Positions 38,180 through 46,972 of a stretch of DNA of 47,041 nt are shown here, piece by piece; position 1 is the stretch's first letter; each line of letters starts with the position of its first letter. Source of the DNA: Streptococcus vestibularis ATCC 49124 (GTDB taxonomy: Bacteria > Bacillota > Bacilli > Lactobacillales > Streptococcaceae); assembly GCF_000188295.1 (NCBI RefSeq), contig NZ_GL831112.1, positions 327,137-374,177 on the forward strand, read 5' to 3'. The notes beneath the pieces were generated by a model that saw only the letters and a list, made by a program, of their open reading frames with translations, had not been told where the DNA came from and searched no databases. Both the position numbers and the translations under genes were made by a program.

Positions 38180-39297
38180 TGGAAGAATTATTTTGTATTG
38201 GGTGTGGAGCCCAAATTCAAACAGAAGATAAAGAAAAAGCAGGTTTCACACCTGCTAGCTCTATTAAAAAGGCCGAAGAAACAGGTGAGTTATATTGCCA
38301 ACGCTGTTTTCGTCTTCGTCATTACAATGAGATTGTGGATGTCCACATCACAGATGATGAATTTTTAAAATTGCTTCATGAAGTTGGAGACAGTGATGCC
38401 CTCGTTGTTAATGTCGTTGATATTTTTGATTTTAATGGATCAATCATACCAGGCTTATCACGCTTTGTTTCTGGGAATGATGTGCTCTTGGTCGGAAATA
38501 AAAAGGATATCCTACCTAAATCCGTTAAAGATGGTAAGGTAACCCAATGGTTGACAGAACGTGCCCACGAAGAAGGCATGCGTCCCGTGGATGTCATGTT
38601 GACGTCTGCCCAAAATCACCACGCCATTAAAGAGTTGATTCAGCGTATTGAAAAACTCCGTAAGGGTCGTGATGTTTATGTTGTCGGTGTGACGAATGTT
38701 GGTAAATCAACCTTAATCAATGCGATTATCAAGGAAATTACAGGTGATAAAGATATTATCACTACCTCTCGTTTCCCAGGAACGACCCTTGATAAGATTG
38801 AGATTCCGCTGGATGATGGTACTTATATTTTTGATACTCCAGGAATTATTCATCGCCACCAGATGGCACACTATCTGTCAGCCAAGGACCTCAAGTACGT
38901 TAGTCCTAAGAAGGAAATTAAGCCGAAGACTTATCAGTTAAATGCAAGCCAAACCCTATTCCTAGGTGGACTAGGACGCTTTGACTTTATTGATGGTGAT
39001 AAACAAGGTTTTACAGCCTTCTTTGATAATAACTTGAAGCTTCATCGTACTAAACTTGAAGGAGCAGATGCCTTCTATGATAAGCATGTTGGAAGTCTTC
39101 TCATGCCTCCTGGACCAAAGGATCTAGCTGATTTTCCAAAACTTGTTCGTCACGAATTTACTATCAAAGATAAGACAGACATTGTCTTCTCAGGATTAGG
39201 CTGGATTCGTGTTCAAGGAAAAGCTGACCAACCAACCATCGTTGCCGCCTGGGCACCAGAAGGTGTTGGCGTCGTCGTACGAAAAGCGATTATTTAA
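38179..39297 (+). CDS. yqeH: Ribosome biogenesis GTPase YqeH
   Basis: A 372-aa circularly permuted GTPase required for 30S assembly. The N-terminal zinc finger (CIGC and CQRC) precedes the G4 NKKD, which comes before G1 (GVTNVGKST) and G3 (DTPG), the diagnostic permuted order. The C-terminal domain contacts RNA. TAATG overlap with yqeG. Confidence 0.95.
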   Translation: MEELFCIGCGAQIQTEDKEKAGFTPASSIKKAEETGELYCQRCFRLRHYNEIVDVHITDDEFLKLLHEVGDSDALVVNVVDIFDFNGSIIPGLSRFVSGNDVLLVGNKKDILPKSVKDGKVTQWLTERAHEEGMRPVDVMLTSAQNHHAIKELIQRIEKLRKGRDVYVVGVTNVGKSTLINAIIKEITGDKDIITTSRFPGTTLDKIEIPLDDGTYIFDTPGIIHRHQMAHYLSAKDLKYVSPKKEIKPKTYQLNASQTLFLGGLGRFDFIDGDKQGFTAFFDNNLKLHRTKLEGADAFYDKHVGSLLMPPGPKDLADFPKLVRHEFTIKDKTDIVFSGLGWIRVQGKADQPTIVAAWAPEGVGVVVRKAII

Positions 39298-39326
39298 ACT
39301 TAATAAAGTAATTATAAGGAATAAAC

Positions 39327-39644
39327 ATGTCACTAACATCAAAACAACGTGCTTTCCTCAAATCGGAAGCACACACTCTCAAACCTATTGTACAAATCGG
39401 AAAAAACGGTCTGAACGACCACATCAAAACGAGCGTTCGTAATGCTCTCGATGCCCGTGAATTGATCAAAGTAACCCTACTCCAAAATACCATGGAAGAT
39501 ATCCATGAAGTTGCTGAAATTTTGGAAGAAGAAATCGGCTGTGATACAGTTCTAAAGATTGGACGTATCTTGATTCTTTACAAAGAATCAGCTAAAAAAG
39601 AAAATCGTAAGTTATCACCAAAGGTTAAAGCCATCCAAAAATAG
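39327..39644 (+). CDS. yhbY: YhbY-family (CRM domain) RNA-binding protein
   Basis: A 105-aa single CRS1-YhbY domain protein. It has the signature QRAFLKSEAHTLKPIVQIGKNG with the GxxG-like loop (IGKNGLN), which binds pre-50S ribosomal RNA in relatives. 29 bases after yqeH, same transcript. Confidence 0.93.
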   Translation: MSLTSKQRAFLKSEAHTLKPIVQIGKNGLNDHIKTSVRNALDARELIKVTLLQNTMEDIHEVAEILEEEIGCDTVLKIGRILILYKESAKKENRKLSPKVKAIQK

Positions 39645-39715
39645 TTGATGACTTTTGAAACCTTAAAGGCAAAAGAACAGTTATTTAGATGATGTTTGAG
39701 TAAGAGGAGGCGTAA

Positions 39716-40348
39716 ATGGCACTGGATCTCGTAACCCCATTTACAAAGGTTCAACTAGAAGAAGAAATCAAAGATACTGGCCGTAAGCAGGTGGGAATTT
39801 TGGGTGGAAATTTCAACCCTGTTCACAATGCTCACTTGGTTGTTGCGGACCAGGTACGTCAGCAGTTAGGCCTTGATGAAGTTCTTCTTATGCCTGAGTT
39901 TGAGCCGCCTCATGTCGATAAAAAAGAGACTATTGATGAACAGCATCGCCTAAATATGCTCATGTTGGCTATTAACGGCATCGAAGGTTTGGATATTGAA
40001 ACCATCGAGTTTGAGCGCAAGGGAATCAGCTATACCTATGACACCATGAAACTCTTGACAGAGGCCAATCCTGATACGGATTATTACTTCATTATTGGTG
40101 CTGATATGGTCGACTATCTGCCTACATGGCATCGCATTGACGAACTTATCGAGATGGTCCAATTTGTGGGTGTTCAGCGTCCTAAGTATAAGGCTGGAAC
40201 CTCTTATCCAGTTATTTGGGTTGATGTGCCCCTTATGGATATTAGTTCGAGTGCAGTCAGAGCCTACATTAAGAAGGATCGCACACCTAACTTTATGGTG
40301 CCACAGTCTGTACTTGCCTACATCAAGAAAGCGGGGCTCTATAAATGA
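39716..40348 (+). CDS. nadD: Nicotinate-nucleotide adenylyltransferase
   Basis: A 210-aa enzyme that joins ATP and nicotinate mononucleotide into deamido-NAD. The nucleotidyltransferase motif [12 protein letters not shown] is at about residue 29 after a family-typical N-terminal extension, and ISSSAVR closes the active site. ATGA overlap with yqeK. It may draw nicotinate from the nicotinamidase at 22216-22767. Confidence 0.95.
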   Translation: MALDLVTPFTKVQLEEEIKDTGRKQVGILGGNFNPVHNAHLVVADQVRQQLGLDEVLLMPEFEPPHVDKKETIDEQHRLNMLMLAINGIEGLDIETIEFERKGISYTYDTMKLLTEANPDTDYYFIIGADMVDYLPTWHRIDELIEMVQFVGVQRPKYKAGTSYPVIWVDVPLMDISSSAVRAYIKKDRTPNFMVPQSVLAYIKKAGLYK

Positions 40349-40938
40349 CCTATGAAAAATATTTAGACTATTCTCGTGAAGAACTCCTTGAAAAAGTTCG
40401 AGCGGTCATGAGTCCTAAACGCTTCAATCATGTTCTGGGTGTTGAGAGAGCTGCTATTACTCTTGCTGAAAAGTACGAATATGATACTGAGAAAGCTGGC
40501 TTGGCTGGCCTCCTTCATGATTATGCCAAGGAACTTCCAGATCAGGAATTCTTGGAGCTTATTGATAAATATAAGCTTGATCCTGAATTGAAAAAATGGG
40601 GGAACAATGTCTGGCATGGCATGGTTGGGATTTACAAAATCCAAGAAGATTTGGGATTGACTGATTCTGATATTCTACGCAGTATTGAGATTCATACTGT
40701 CGGAAGCCATGAAATGTCAACCCTAGATAAGATTGTCTATGTGGCTGATTATATTGAGCATAACCGTAATTTCCCTTTGGTAGAGGAAGCTAGACAAGTA
40801 GCAGAGCAATCCTTGGATAAGGCAGTTGCTTTTGAAACAGTCCATACGGTAGAACACTTGGCCCACCAGGCCTTGCCGATTTATCCCCAAACTCTTGAAA
40901 CCTATAATGCTTTTGTGCATTGCTTGAAAGAGGATTAG
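40345..40938 (+). CDS. yqeK: HD-domain Ap4A hydrolase YqeK
   Basis: A 197-aa HD-domain metallo-hydrolase. The metal site is visible as H31-type [11 protein letters not shown], then LLHDYAKE (HD) and IHTVGS. YqeK relatives cleave diadenosine tetraphosphate symmetrically into two ADP. It overlaps nadD by four bases and precedes a hydrolase gene by three bases. Confidence 0.93.
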   Translation: MTYEKYLDYSREELLEKVRAVMSPKRFNHVLGVERAAITLAEKYEYDTEKAGLAGLLHDYAKELPDQEFLELIDKYKLDPELKKWGNNVWHGMVGIYKIQEDLGLTDSDILRSIEIHTVGSHEMSTLDKIVYVADYIEHNRNFPLVEEARQVAEQSLDKAVAFETVHTVEHLAHQALPIYPQTLETYNAFVHCLKED

Positions 40939-40941
40939 TAA

Positions 40942-41397
40942 GTGAAAACAGCTTTTATTATTATTGATGTACAAAATATCTTAGTAGAAACAGGTTTTGA
41001 AACACAAAAGCTGTTAGAGAAAATCTCTTATTTACAAGATCAGGCTAGAAAACAGCAGATTGAAATTATCTATATTCAGCATATTGAAACGGAAGAAGCT
41101 CTAACCTCGGAAGATTGGAAATTATCGCCACTATTAAAGAGACAGTCTGATGAAAAGGTTTTTCAGAAGCGATACAATAGCATTTTTAAAGAGACTGGAT
41201 TAAAGGAATACTTGGATCAACAAGGAATTGAGAAACTAGTCTTATGCGGTATGCAGACGGAGTATTGTGTTGATACATCCGTTAAAGTTGCTTTCGAACA
41301 TGGCTACAAGCTAGTCGTTCCCGAAGGTACTGTTACAACCTTTGATGGAGACGACATTCCAGCAGAAACAATTAATGATTTTTACGAGAACATTTGA
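40942..41397 (+). CDS. Isochorismatase-family cysteine hydrolase, C-terminally truncated by a nonsense codon
   Basis: A 151-aa hydrolase with an intact catalytic triad: D9 (IIDVQN), K76 (FQKRYNS) and C109 (MQTEYCVDTS). The start is GTG, three bases after yqeK. The frame stays open for 14 more codons after the TGA at 41395-41397 (DERFADVLDYKTIF, then TAA at 41440-41442). A tryptophan codon has therefore probably become a stop, removing about 15 residues. Substrate unknown. The core is complete and the product may still work. Confidence 0.8.
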   Translation: MKTAFIIIDVQNILVETGFETQKLLEKISYLQDQARKQQIEIIYIQHIETEEALTSEDWKLSPLLKRQSDEKVFQKRYNSIFKETGLKEYLDQQGIEKLVLCGMQTEYCVDTSVKVAFEHGYKLVVPEGTVTTFDGDDIPAETINDFYENI

Positions 41398-41456
41398 GAT
41401 GAACGTTTTGCAGATGTCTTAGATTACAAAACGATTTTTTAATGAAAGAGGATTAA

Positions 41457-41807
41457 ATGAAAGAAGAATTACTTGAATTGGTTGTCAAAGCTGCTGATGA
41501 AAAGCGAGCTGAAGACATTGTTGCCCTAGATTTGTATGGTCTTACTAGCCTAACAGATTACTTTGTTATTTTGAGTGCAATGAATAGCCGTCAGTTGGAA
41601 GCTATTGCCGACAACATCCGTGAGAAAGTTAAAGAAGCTGGCCTTGATGCTAGTCACATGGAAGGTGACAACAAGGGTGGTTGGATTCTTTTGGACCTGA
41701 ACGACGTTGTTGTTCACATCTTTACAGAAGACGAACGTGCTCACTATAACCTTGAAAAACTCTGGCATGAAGCACCGATGATGGATGTGTCAGCCTATTT
41801 GGCATAA
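41457..41807 (+). CDS. rsfS: Ribosomal silencing factor RsfS
   Basis: A 116-aa protein that binds L14 on the 50S subunit and blocks joining with 30S in poor conditions. DUF143 features are visible: [19 protein letters not shown] and [15 protein letters not shown]. Normal length. AAAGAGGAT ribosome site before the ATG. Confidence 0.95.
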   Translation: MKEELLELVVKAADEKRAEDIVALDLYGLTSLTDYFVILSAMNSRQLEAIADNIREKVKEAGLDASHMEGDNKGGWILLDLNDVVVHIFTEDERAHYNLEKLWHEAPMMDVSAYLA

Positions 41808-41815
41808 GATAATGA

Positions 41816-41842
41816 ACTCAGTTGTAGTCAACTGGGTTTTAT
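41816..41842 (+). terminator. Terminator after rsfS
   Basis: AACTCAGTTG / CAACTGGGTT stem (one G-U) with TAGT loop and short T-run. Confidence 0.75.
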
Positions 41843-41877
41843 TTGCTTATTTTAGAAGAAAATTGTTAGAAAGGTGA

Positions 41878-42003
41878 GAGCGTCGAGTTTGGTTAATGTT
41901 GAAGCTGAACACGAACTAAAAGCTGTGAGAAAAAGATAAACTTTCTTTGTATCTAACGATACGGCAGAAAGTTTCCTATTTTCTCTGTGCTTTTGACGCT
42001 CTT
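41878..42003. other. Strongly base-paired intergenic element A, possible structured RNA
   Basis: AGAGCGTC (41878-41885) pairs perfectly with GACGCTCT (41996-42003) and encloses a long arm. In that arm GAGAAAA/TTTTCTC, AAACTTTCT/AGAAAGTTT and GTATC/GATAC nest around a TAAC loop. A second, weaker hairpin (41888-41918) fills the left side. It looks like a folded RNA or a palindromic insertion. There is no ORF. The neighbouring genes are adjacent in other streptococci as far as I recall. Family unknown; strand unknown. Confidence 0.5.
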
Positions 42004-42027
42004 TGTATCTTAGAAAGGATTTGAACC

Positions 42028-42115
42028 CGTCCTGTAATCGTCGGAAAATAGACAGCTTTGTCTTGGAGATTCCTCCAAGTCCAAGCTCCTAATTTTCATT
42101 TTGATTACGGACGGA
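42028..42115. other. Strongly base-paired intergenic element B, just upstream of a methyltransferase gene
   Basis: CCGTCCTGTAATC (42028-42040) pairs with GATTACGGACGG (42104-42115) over 12 bp with one bulged T, enclosing CTTGGAG/CTCCAAG with an ATTC loop (42063-42080) and an AGAC/GTCT hairpin. It ends 15 bases before the methyltransferase ATG, so on the plus strand it could be a cis-regulatory leader. Confidence 0.5.
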
Positions 42116-42130
42116 CTTGGTATCATCATT

Positions 42131-42871
42131 ATGGCTACTTATGAAACTTTTGCGGCGGTCTACGACGCTGTTATGGATGACAGCCTTTACGATTTGTGGA
42201 CGGATTTTTCCCTCCGTCATCTGCCAAAGACTAAGGATAAAAAGAAATTGCTTGAATTAGCTTGTGGGACTGGTATTCAATCTGTACGTTTTTCCCAAGT
42301 CGGTTTTGATGTTACTGGACTTGATTTGAGTGCTGACATGTTGAAGGTTGCTCAGAAGCGTGCGTCTTCCGCCAAGCAGAAAATCGATTTTATCGAAGGC
42401 AACATGTTGGATTTATCGCAAGCGGGCAAATATGATTTTGTGACTTGCTACTCAGATTCTATCTGCTATATGCAGGATGAAGTAGAGGTTGGGGACGTCT
42501 TCAAGGAGGTTTATAATGCACTGAATGAAGATGGCGTCTTTATCTTTGATGTACACTCAACCTATCAGACGGATGAGGTTTTCCCTGGCTATTCCTACCA
42601 TGAAAATGCAGAAGACTTTGCTATGCTCTGGGATACCTATGAGGATGCGGCTCCGCATTCTATTGTCCATGAATTAACTTTCTTTGTCCAAGAGGAAGAT
42701 GGAAGCTTTAGCCGTCATGATGAGGTGCATGAGGAACGCACCTATGAGGTTTTGACTTATGATATCTTGTTGGAGCAGGCTGGCTTCAAATCCTTCAAAC
42801 TTTACGCCGATTTTGAGGATAAGGAACCGACAGAAACTAGTGCCCGTTGGTTCTTTGTGGCCCAAAAGTAA
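42131..42871 (+). CDS. Class I SAM-dependent methyltransferase
   Basis: A 246-aa methyltransferase with SAM motif I LLELACGTGIQS near residue 41 and the acidic DLS of motif II. Substrate unknown. The family commonly sits between rsfS and tmcAL in streptococci. I chose ATG 42131; the frame is open to 42101, but that part lies in structured element B. No clear ribosome site precedes the ATG, which is odd. It precedes tmcAL by six bases. Confidence 0.85.
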   Translation: MATYETFAAVYDAVMDDSLYDLWTDFSLRHLPKTKDKKKLLELACGTGIQSVRFSQVGFDVTGLDLSADMLKVAQKRASSAKQKIDFIEGNMLDLSQAGKYDFVTCYSDSICYMQDEVEVGDVFKEVYNALNEDGVFIFDVHSTYQTDEVFPGYSYHENAEDFAMLWDTYEDAAPHSIVHELTFFVQEEDGSFSRHDEVHEERTYEVLTYDILLEQAGFKSFKLYADFEDKEPTETSARWFFVAQK

Positions 42872-42877
42872 GAGCCT

Positions 42878-43969
42878 ATGACAGTTACAGGTATTATTGC
42901 TGAGTTCAATCCTTTTCATAACGGTCACAAGTATCTCTTGGATCAGGCTGAAGGCGTAAAAATCGTTGCCATGTCTGGGAACTTTGTTCAGCGAGGTGAG
43001 CCAGCTATTGTGGATAAGTGGACTAGAGCTCAGATGGCTTTGGAAAATGGGGCAGATCTCGTGGTTGAGTTGCCTTTCTTGACGGCAGTCCAGTCTGCCG
43101 ATTATTTTGCTGCTGGAGCCGTCGATATCTTGTCCCGACTGGGAATTGATAGCCTTACTTTTGGAACGGAAGAAGTCCTAGATTACCAGGCAATAGCAGA
43201 TGTCTATGCTGAAAAGTCAGAGGATATGGAAGCTTTTGTAGAAAATTTACCGAGTGACTTATCTTATCCACAAAAGACACAAAAAATGTGGGAAAAGTTT
43301 GCTGGTGTGGATTTCACTGGCAATACACCCAACCATATCCTAGGGCTAGCCTATGCCAAAGCTTGTGCTGGTAAGGGCATTAAGTTGAATCCTATCCAGA
43401 GACAAGGAGCCGGTTATCATTCCTCAGACAAGGAAGTATCTTTCGCCTCAGCGACGAGTCTACGTCTCCACAAGCAAGATAGCGATTTTGTGGATAAGTT
43501 CATGCCCAATAGCAAGCTTTTTCAGACTTCTCCACAGGTCTCTTGGGATAATTATTTCCAATTGTTGAGTTATCAGATTCTTACAAACCCTGATTTGACC
43601 ACTATTTTTCAAGTTAACGAAGAGATTGCTAGTCGTTTAAAAGCTGTTATCCGCGAGGTGTCTTCTGTGGAGGAACTGGTGGATAAGGTAGCAACCAAAC
43701 GCTATACAAAAGCACGAGTACGTCGTATTTTGACCTATATCCTGGTCGAAGCTGTGGATAATCCTTTGCCCCAGGCTGTTCATGTGCTTGGATTTTCTCA
43801 AAAAGGACAGTCTCATCTCAAATCTGTGAAAAAGTCTGTTGATATAGTGGCTCGTATTGGAAGGGAGCCTTGGGATCTGCTTACACAGCAAGCAGATAAT
43901 GTTTACCAATTAGGTAACCCCGAGCTTTCCGAACAAAACTTCGGACGCGTACCGATTAGAGTAAAATAG
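42878..43969 (+). CDS. tmcAL: tRNA(Met) cytidine acetate ligase
   Basis: A 363-aa nucleotidyltransferase-fold enzyme that makes N4-acetylcytidine at the wobble position of elongator tRNA(Met) from acetate and ATP. The N-terminal [17 protein letters not shown] motif with HxGH is diagnostic. Length is normal. It is the last gene of the cluster and is followed by a terminator. Confidence 0.92.
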   Translation: MTVTGIIAEFNPFHNGHKYLLDQAEGVKIVAMSGNFVQRGEPAIVDKWTRAQMALENGADLVVELPFLTAVQSADYFAAGAVDILSRLGIDSLTFGTEEVLDYQAIADVYAEKSEDMEAFVENLPSDLSYPQKTQKMWEKFAGVDFTGNTPNHILGLAYAKACAGKGIKLNPIQRQGAGYHSSDKEVSFASATSLRLHKQDSDFVDKFMPNSKLFQTSPQVSWDNYFQLLSYQILTNPDLTTIFQVNEEIASRLKAVIREVSSVEELVDKVATKRYTKARVRRILTYILVEAVDNPLPQAVHVLGFSQKGQSHLKSVKKSVDIVARIGREPWDLLTQQADNVYQLGNPELSEQNFGRVPIRVK

Positions 43970-43980
43970 TTTTATAGAAG

Positions 43981-44003
43981 GTCTACCTCTGGTAGGCTTT
44001 TTT
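43981..44003 (+). terminator. Terminator of tmcAL
   Basis: GTCTACC / GGTAGGC stem (one G-U) with TCT loop and six T. Confidence 0.85.
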
Positions 44004-44028
44004 ACTTTCCGTAAATTATTTTCCAAAA

Positions 44029-44109
44029 GGTCAAAAAAGATCAAACAAAACCTTTGACCTTTGCTGACTAATAGTGTATGATAGTGTCATAAGGATTTAG
44101 CTTCCTTAT
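44029..44109 (+). promoter_or_regulatory. clpL regulatory block 1: CtsR operators, promoter and start-site hairpin
   Basis: The CtsR-type repeat GGTCAAA-AAA-GATCAAA is at 44029-44045. A second CtsR site on the opposite strand (44053-44069) covers the -35. TTGACC (44054-44059), a 17-base spacer and TATGAT (44077-44082) form the promoter. ATAAGGA/TCCTTAT forms a hairpin (44089-44109) at the predicted transcript start. Confidence 0.8.
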
Positions 44110-44180
44110 AAATCTTGCAGTGCTTGCCTAAATACTGGTTATAAAGTTATTTTGGTTTGGCTGCACAAAAATATGACAAA

Positions 44181-44262
44181 GGTCAAAAAAAGTCAAACAA
44201 AACTATTGACTATTACTGACCAATGTTGTAGAATATAAGCATAAGGAAATGAAATCCTTATG
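44181..44262 (+). promoter_or_regulatory. clpL regulatory block 2: CtsR operators, promoter and start-site hairpin
   Basis: GGTCAAA-AAA-AGTCAAA (44181-44197), an opposite-strand CtsR site (44205-44221), TTGACT (44206-44211), a 17-base spacer, TAGAAT (44229-44234), then the hairpin CATAAGGA/TCCTTATG (44240-44262). The layout repeats block 1 at a distance of 152 bases. Confidence 0.8.
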
Positions 44263-44332
44263 AAGGCTGTGTCAATAGCCCATATACCAATAAAAAGGAT
44301 TGCAGCTAGTCTGCAAAAATTTTCATCTAAAA

Positions 44333-44414
44333 GGTCAGTAAAAGTCAAAACTAAATTCTTGACCTGATTAAATGAAAGGTATATGATAAAGCTATAAGGA
44401 AAAAGGATTCCTTA
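44333..44414 (+). promoter_or_regulatory. clpL regulatory block 3: CtsR operator, promoter and start-site hairpin
   Basis: GGTCAGT-AAA-AGTCAAA (44333-44349), TTGACC (44359-44364), a 17-base spacer, TATGAT (44382-44387) and hairpin TAAGGAA/TTCCTTA (44395-44414). It lies 152-153 bases after block 2. Confidence 0.8.
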
Positions 44415-44516
44415 ATGTATAAGTTTCTTTCTGAAAAAGCTATTCATAGTTTTGAAAGAGGCTTGGAAGTTAGCTATATTGAGAGATTCACAGAAAGAAG
44501 GTGGCTCTTATGCTAA
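44415..44516 (+). CDS. Possible leader ORF 1 upstream of clpL (33 aa)
   Basis: ATG 44415 begins directly after the block 3 hairpin and reads MYKFLSEKAIHSFERG through to WLLC. The candidate AAGGA ribosome site lies in the loop of that hairpin. Its stop overlaps the start of the next short ORF. No homology I recognise. It may be a translated leader peptide or chance. Confidence 0.3.
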   Translation: MYKFLSEKAIHSFERGLEVSYIERFTERRWLLC

Positions 44517-44614
44517 ATGATAATTTATTTAAGACTGTGAAAGTTCTCAGTCTCCTACCAAGAGCAAAACCTGAAATTATTAGAAGAGTAGTTGAAGCTA
44601 CTAAAAATTTTTAG
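44510..44614 (+). CDS. Possible leader ORF 2 upstream of clpL (34 aa)
   Basis: ATG 44510 with AAGGTGG upstream reads MLNDNLFKTVKVLSLLPRAK and ends ATKNF. It overlaps ORF 1 by seven bases. A fourth CtsR-like repeat begins seven bases after its stop. Basic and amphipathic; function unknown. Confidence 0.35.
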   Translation: MLNDNLFKTVKVLSLLPRAKPEIIRRVVEATKNF

Positions 44615-44620
44615 GGTTTT

Positions 44621-44637
44621 GGTCAGTAAAAGTCAGA
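44621..44637 (+). promoter_or_regulatory. Fourth CtsR-like operator before clpL
   Basis: GGTCAGT-AAA-AGTCAGA fits the CtsR heptad repeat. No good promoter is seen beside it. It may act as a roadblock or be the relic of a fourth block. Confidence 0.6.
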
Positions 44638-44702
44638 AAATACATTAACATAAAAATAACGTTTAAGAAATTTCACAAGATAACACAAAACGAGGTAATT
44701 AT

Positions 44703-46808
44703 ATGAACAACAACTTTAACAATATGGACGATCTTTTCAATCAATTGATGGGTAACATGGGTGGTTACCGTTCAGAAAACCGTCGCTACATGATTAACGG
44801 TCGTGAAGTGACACCTGAAGAATTTGCTATTTACCGCCAAACAGGTCAATTGCCTGGTAATGAAGGTGAAGCAGTCAACCCAACTCAACAACAAGGTAAA
44901 GGACCTAAACAAGATGGTATTCTTGCTAAACTTGGTCGTAACTTGACTGAAGAAGCTCGTGAAGGTAAATTGGATCCAGTTATTGGACGTAACAAAGAAA
45001 TCCAAGAAGCTTGCGAAATCTTGGCTCGTCGTACAAAAAATAACCCAGTCCTTGTCGGGGACGCTGGGGTTGGTAAAACAGCCGTAGTTGAAGGTTTGGC
45101 TCAAGCCATCGTCAATGGTGATGTCCCAGCTGCTATCAAGAACAAAGAAATCATCTCAATTGATATTTCTGGACTTGAAGCTGGTACTCAATACCGTGGT
45201 AGTTTTGAAGAAAACATTCAAAACTTGGTAAATGAAGTCAAAGAAGCTGGAAATATTATCCTATTCTTCGATGAAATCCACCAAATTCTTGGTGCTGGAA
45301 GCACTGGCGATGGTCAAGGATCTAAAGGTCTGGCTGATATTTTGAAACCTGCTCTTTCACGTGGTGAATTGACAGTGATTGGTGCAACAACTCAAGATGA
45401 ATACCGTAACACTATCTTGAAGAACGCTGCCCTAGCTCGTCGTTTCAACGAAGTTAAGGTTAATGCTCCATCTGCTGAAGATACCTTCAAGATTCTCCAA
45501 GGTATCCGTGACCTTTATGAAAAACACCACAATGTTATCTTACCAGATGATGTTTTGAAAGCAGCAGTAGATTTCTCTGTACAATATATTCCACAACGTA
45601 GCTTACCAGATAAGGCTATCGACCTTGTCGATGTAACAGCTGCTCACTTGGCTGCTCAACACCCAGTGACTGATGTGAATGCTGTTGAACATGAAATTGA
45701 AGAAGAAAAAGCTAAACAAGAAGCTGCAGCTGCCAAAGAAGACTACGAAGCAGCTCTAAATGCTAAGGTTCGTATTGAAGAACTTGAAAAGAAAATTGCC
45801 AACCATACAGAAGACCTTAAAGTCACTGCAACTGTCAACGATGTGGCTGAATCTGTAGAACGTATGACTGGTATTCCAGTGTCACAAATGGGTGCAACTG
45901 ATATCGAACGTTTGAAAGATATGGGTCACCGTTTGCAAACTAAGGTTATCGGTCAAGATAAAGCCGTTGAAGCAGTGGCACGTGCCATCCGTCGTAACCG
46001 TGCAGGATTTGACGAAGGTAACCGTCCAATCGGTAGCTTCCTCTTTGTAGGACCTACTGGTGTTGGTAAAACTGAGTTGGCTAAACAATTGGCTCTTGAT
46101 ATGTTCGGAACTAAAGATGCTATCATCCGTTTGGACATGTCAGAATACAGCGACCGCACAGCTGTTTCTAAATTGATTGGTACAACAGCTGGTTATGTTG
46201 GTTATGATGACAATAGCAATACTTTGACAGAACGTGTTCGCCGTAACCCATACTCAATCGTCCTTCTCGACGAAATTGAAAAGGCTGACCCTCAAGTCAT
46301 CACCCTTCTCCTCCAAGTTTTGGACGATGGTCGTTTGACAGATGGTCAAGGTAACACTGTAAACTTCAAGAATACTGTGATTATCGCAACTTCAAACGCA
46401 GGATTTGGTTACGAAGCTAACTTGACAGAAGATGCTGATAAACCAGAACTCATGGATCGTTTGAAACCTTACTTCCGTCCAGAATTCCTTAACCGCTTCA
46501 ATGCTGTCATCGAATTCTCACACTTGAGCAAAGAAGATCTTTCTAAGATTGTAGACCTTATGTTGGTTGAAGTTAACAAGACGCTTTCTAAGAAAGACAT
46601 TGACTTGGCAGTTAGCGAAGCTGCTAAAGAATACATGACTGAAGAAGGTTACGATGAAGTCATGGGGGTTCGTCCACTCCGTCGTGTGGTTGAACAACAA
46701 ATCCGTGACAAAGTCACAGACTTCCACTTGGATAACCTTGATGCTAAACACCTAGAAGCTGATATGGAAGATGGTGTCTTGGTTATCAAAGAAAAAGATG
46801 CTGAATAA
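44703..46808 (+). CDS. clpL: ATP-dependent Clp chaperone ClpL
   Basis: A 701-aa HSP100 disaggregase of the ClpL type. It has a short N-terminal region without the usual Clp_N repeats (rich in Asn, then [14 protein letters not shown]). The first AAA+ domain has Walker A G119-T126 (GDAGVGKT), a short middle coiled coil (about 330-370) follows, and the second AAA+ domain has G450-T457 (GPTGVGKT). It lacks an obvious ClpP-docking loop, as usual for ClpL, so it refolds and does not degrade. The CtsR operators upstream indicate heat- and stress-induced expression. GAGGT precedes the ATG. Confidence 0.95.
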   Translation: MNNNFNNMDDLFNQLMGNMGGYRSENRRYMINGREVTPEEFAIYRQTGQLPGNEGEAVNPTQQQGKGPKQDGILAKLGRNLTEEAREGKLDPVIGRNKEIQEACEILARRTKNNPVLVGDAGVGKTAVVEGLAQAIVNGDVPAAIKNKEIISIDISGLEAGTQYRGSFEENIQNLVNEVKEAGNIILFFDEIHQILGAGSTGDGQGSKGLADILKPALSRGELTVIGATTQDEYRNTILKNAALARRFNEVKVNAPSAEDTFKILQGIRDLYEKHHNVILPDDVLKAAVDFSVQYIPQRSLPDKAIDLVDVTAAHLAAQHPVTDVNAVEHEIEEEKAKQEAAAAKEDYEAALNAKVRIEELEKKIANHTEDLKVTATVNDVAESVERMTGIPVSQMGATDIERLKDMGHRLQTKVIGQDKAVEAVARAIRRNRAGFDEGNRPIGSFLFVGPTGVGKTELAKQLALDMFGTKDAIIRLDMSEYSDRTAVSKLIGTTAGYVGYDDNSNTLTERVRRNPYSIVLLDEIEKADPQVITLLLQVLDDGRLTDGQGNTVNFKNTVIIATSNAGFGYEANLTEDADKPELMDRLKPYFRPEFLNRFNAVIEFSHLSKEDLSKIVDLMLVEVNKTLSKKDIDLAVSEAAKEYMTEEGYDEVMGVRPLRRVVEQQIRDKVTDFHLDNLDAKHLEADMEDGVLVIKEKDAE

Positions 46809-46840
46809 GAAGCATAAAACCTCCTAATCCTATTATGAAG

Positions 46841-46871
46841 CAGAGATGTTAGTAGACATCTCTGTTTTTTT
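46841..46871 (+). terminator. Terminator of clpL
   Basis: CAGAGATGT / ACATCTCTG perfect 9-bp stem with TAGTAG loop and seven T. Confidence 0.9.
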
Positions 46872-46882
46872 CTTTTTTATTT

Positions 46883-46972
46883 AAGACTTTCCTTGGGTGC
46901 TGTGGACGGAAGCGACTTCCGAGTGAGAGAAGCAATAGTGCTTCTCTCACCTTTCGCACAGCGGAAAGTCTT
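46883..46972. other. Three-way-junction palindromic element of unknown family
   Basis: Four helices nest exactly. AAGACTTTCC (46883-46892) pairs with GGAAAGTCTT (46963-46972). GCTGTG (46899-46904) pairs with CACAGC (46957-46962). Inside are a CGGAAG/CTTCCG hairpin (46907-46921) and a perfect 12-bp GTGAGAGAAGCA/TGCTTCTCTCAC hairpin with an ATAG loop (46923-46950). It is a small structured RNA, a repeat-type element or the leader of a gene beyond the window. No T-run follows, so it is not a simple terminator. Confidence 0.6.

Noticed and set aside
42014..42033. A GGGTTCAAATCC-like string on the minus strand that resembles a tRNA T-loop
   Set aside because: The flanking bases do not form a full T stem, and no acceptor, D or anticodon arm could be found around it. 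It is part of the larger paired element.
44260..44367. 35-codon ORF starting in the block 2 hairpin of the clpL leader
   Set aside because: It runs straight through the third CtsR operator and -35, so its open frame is probably chance.
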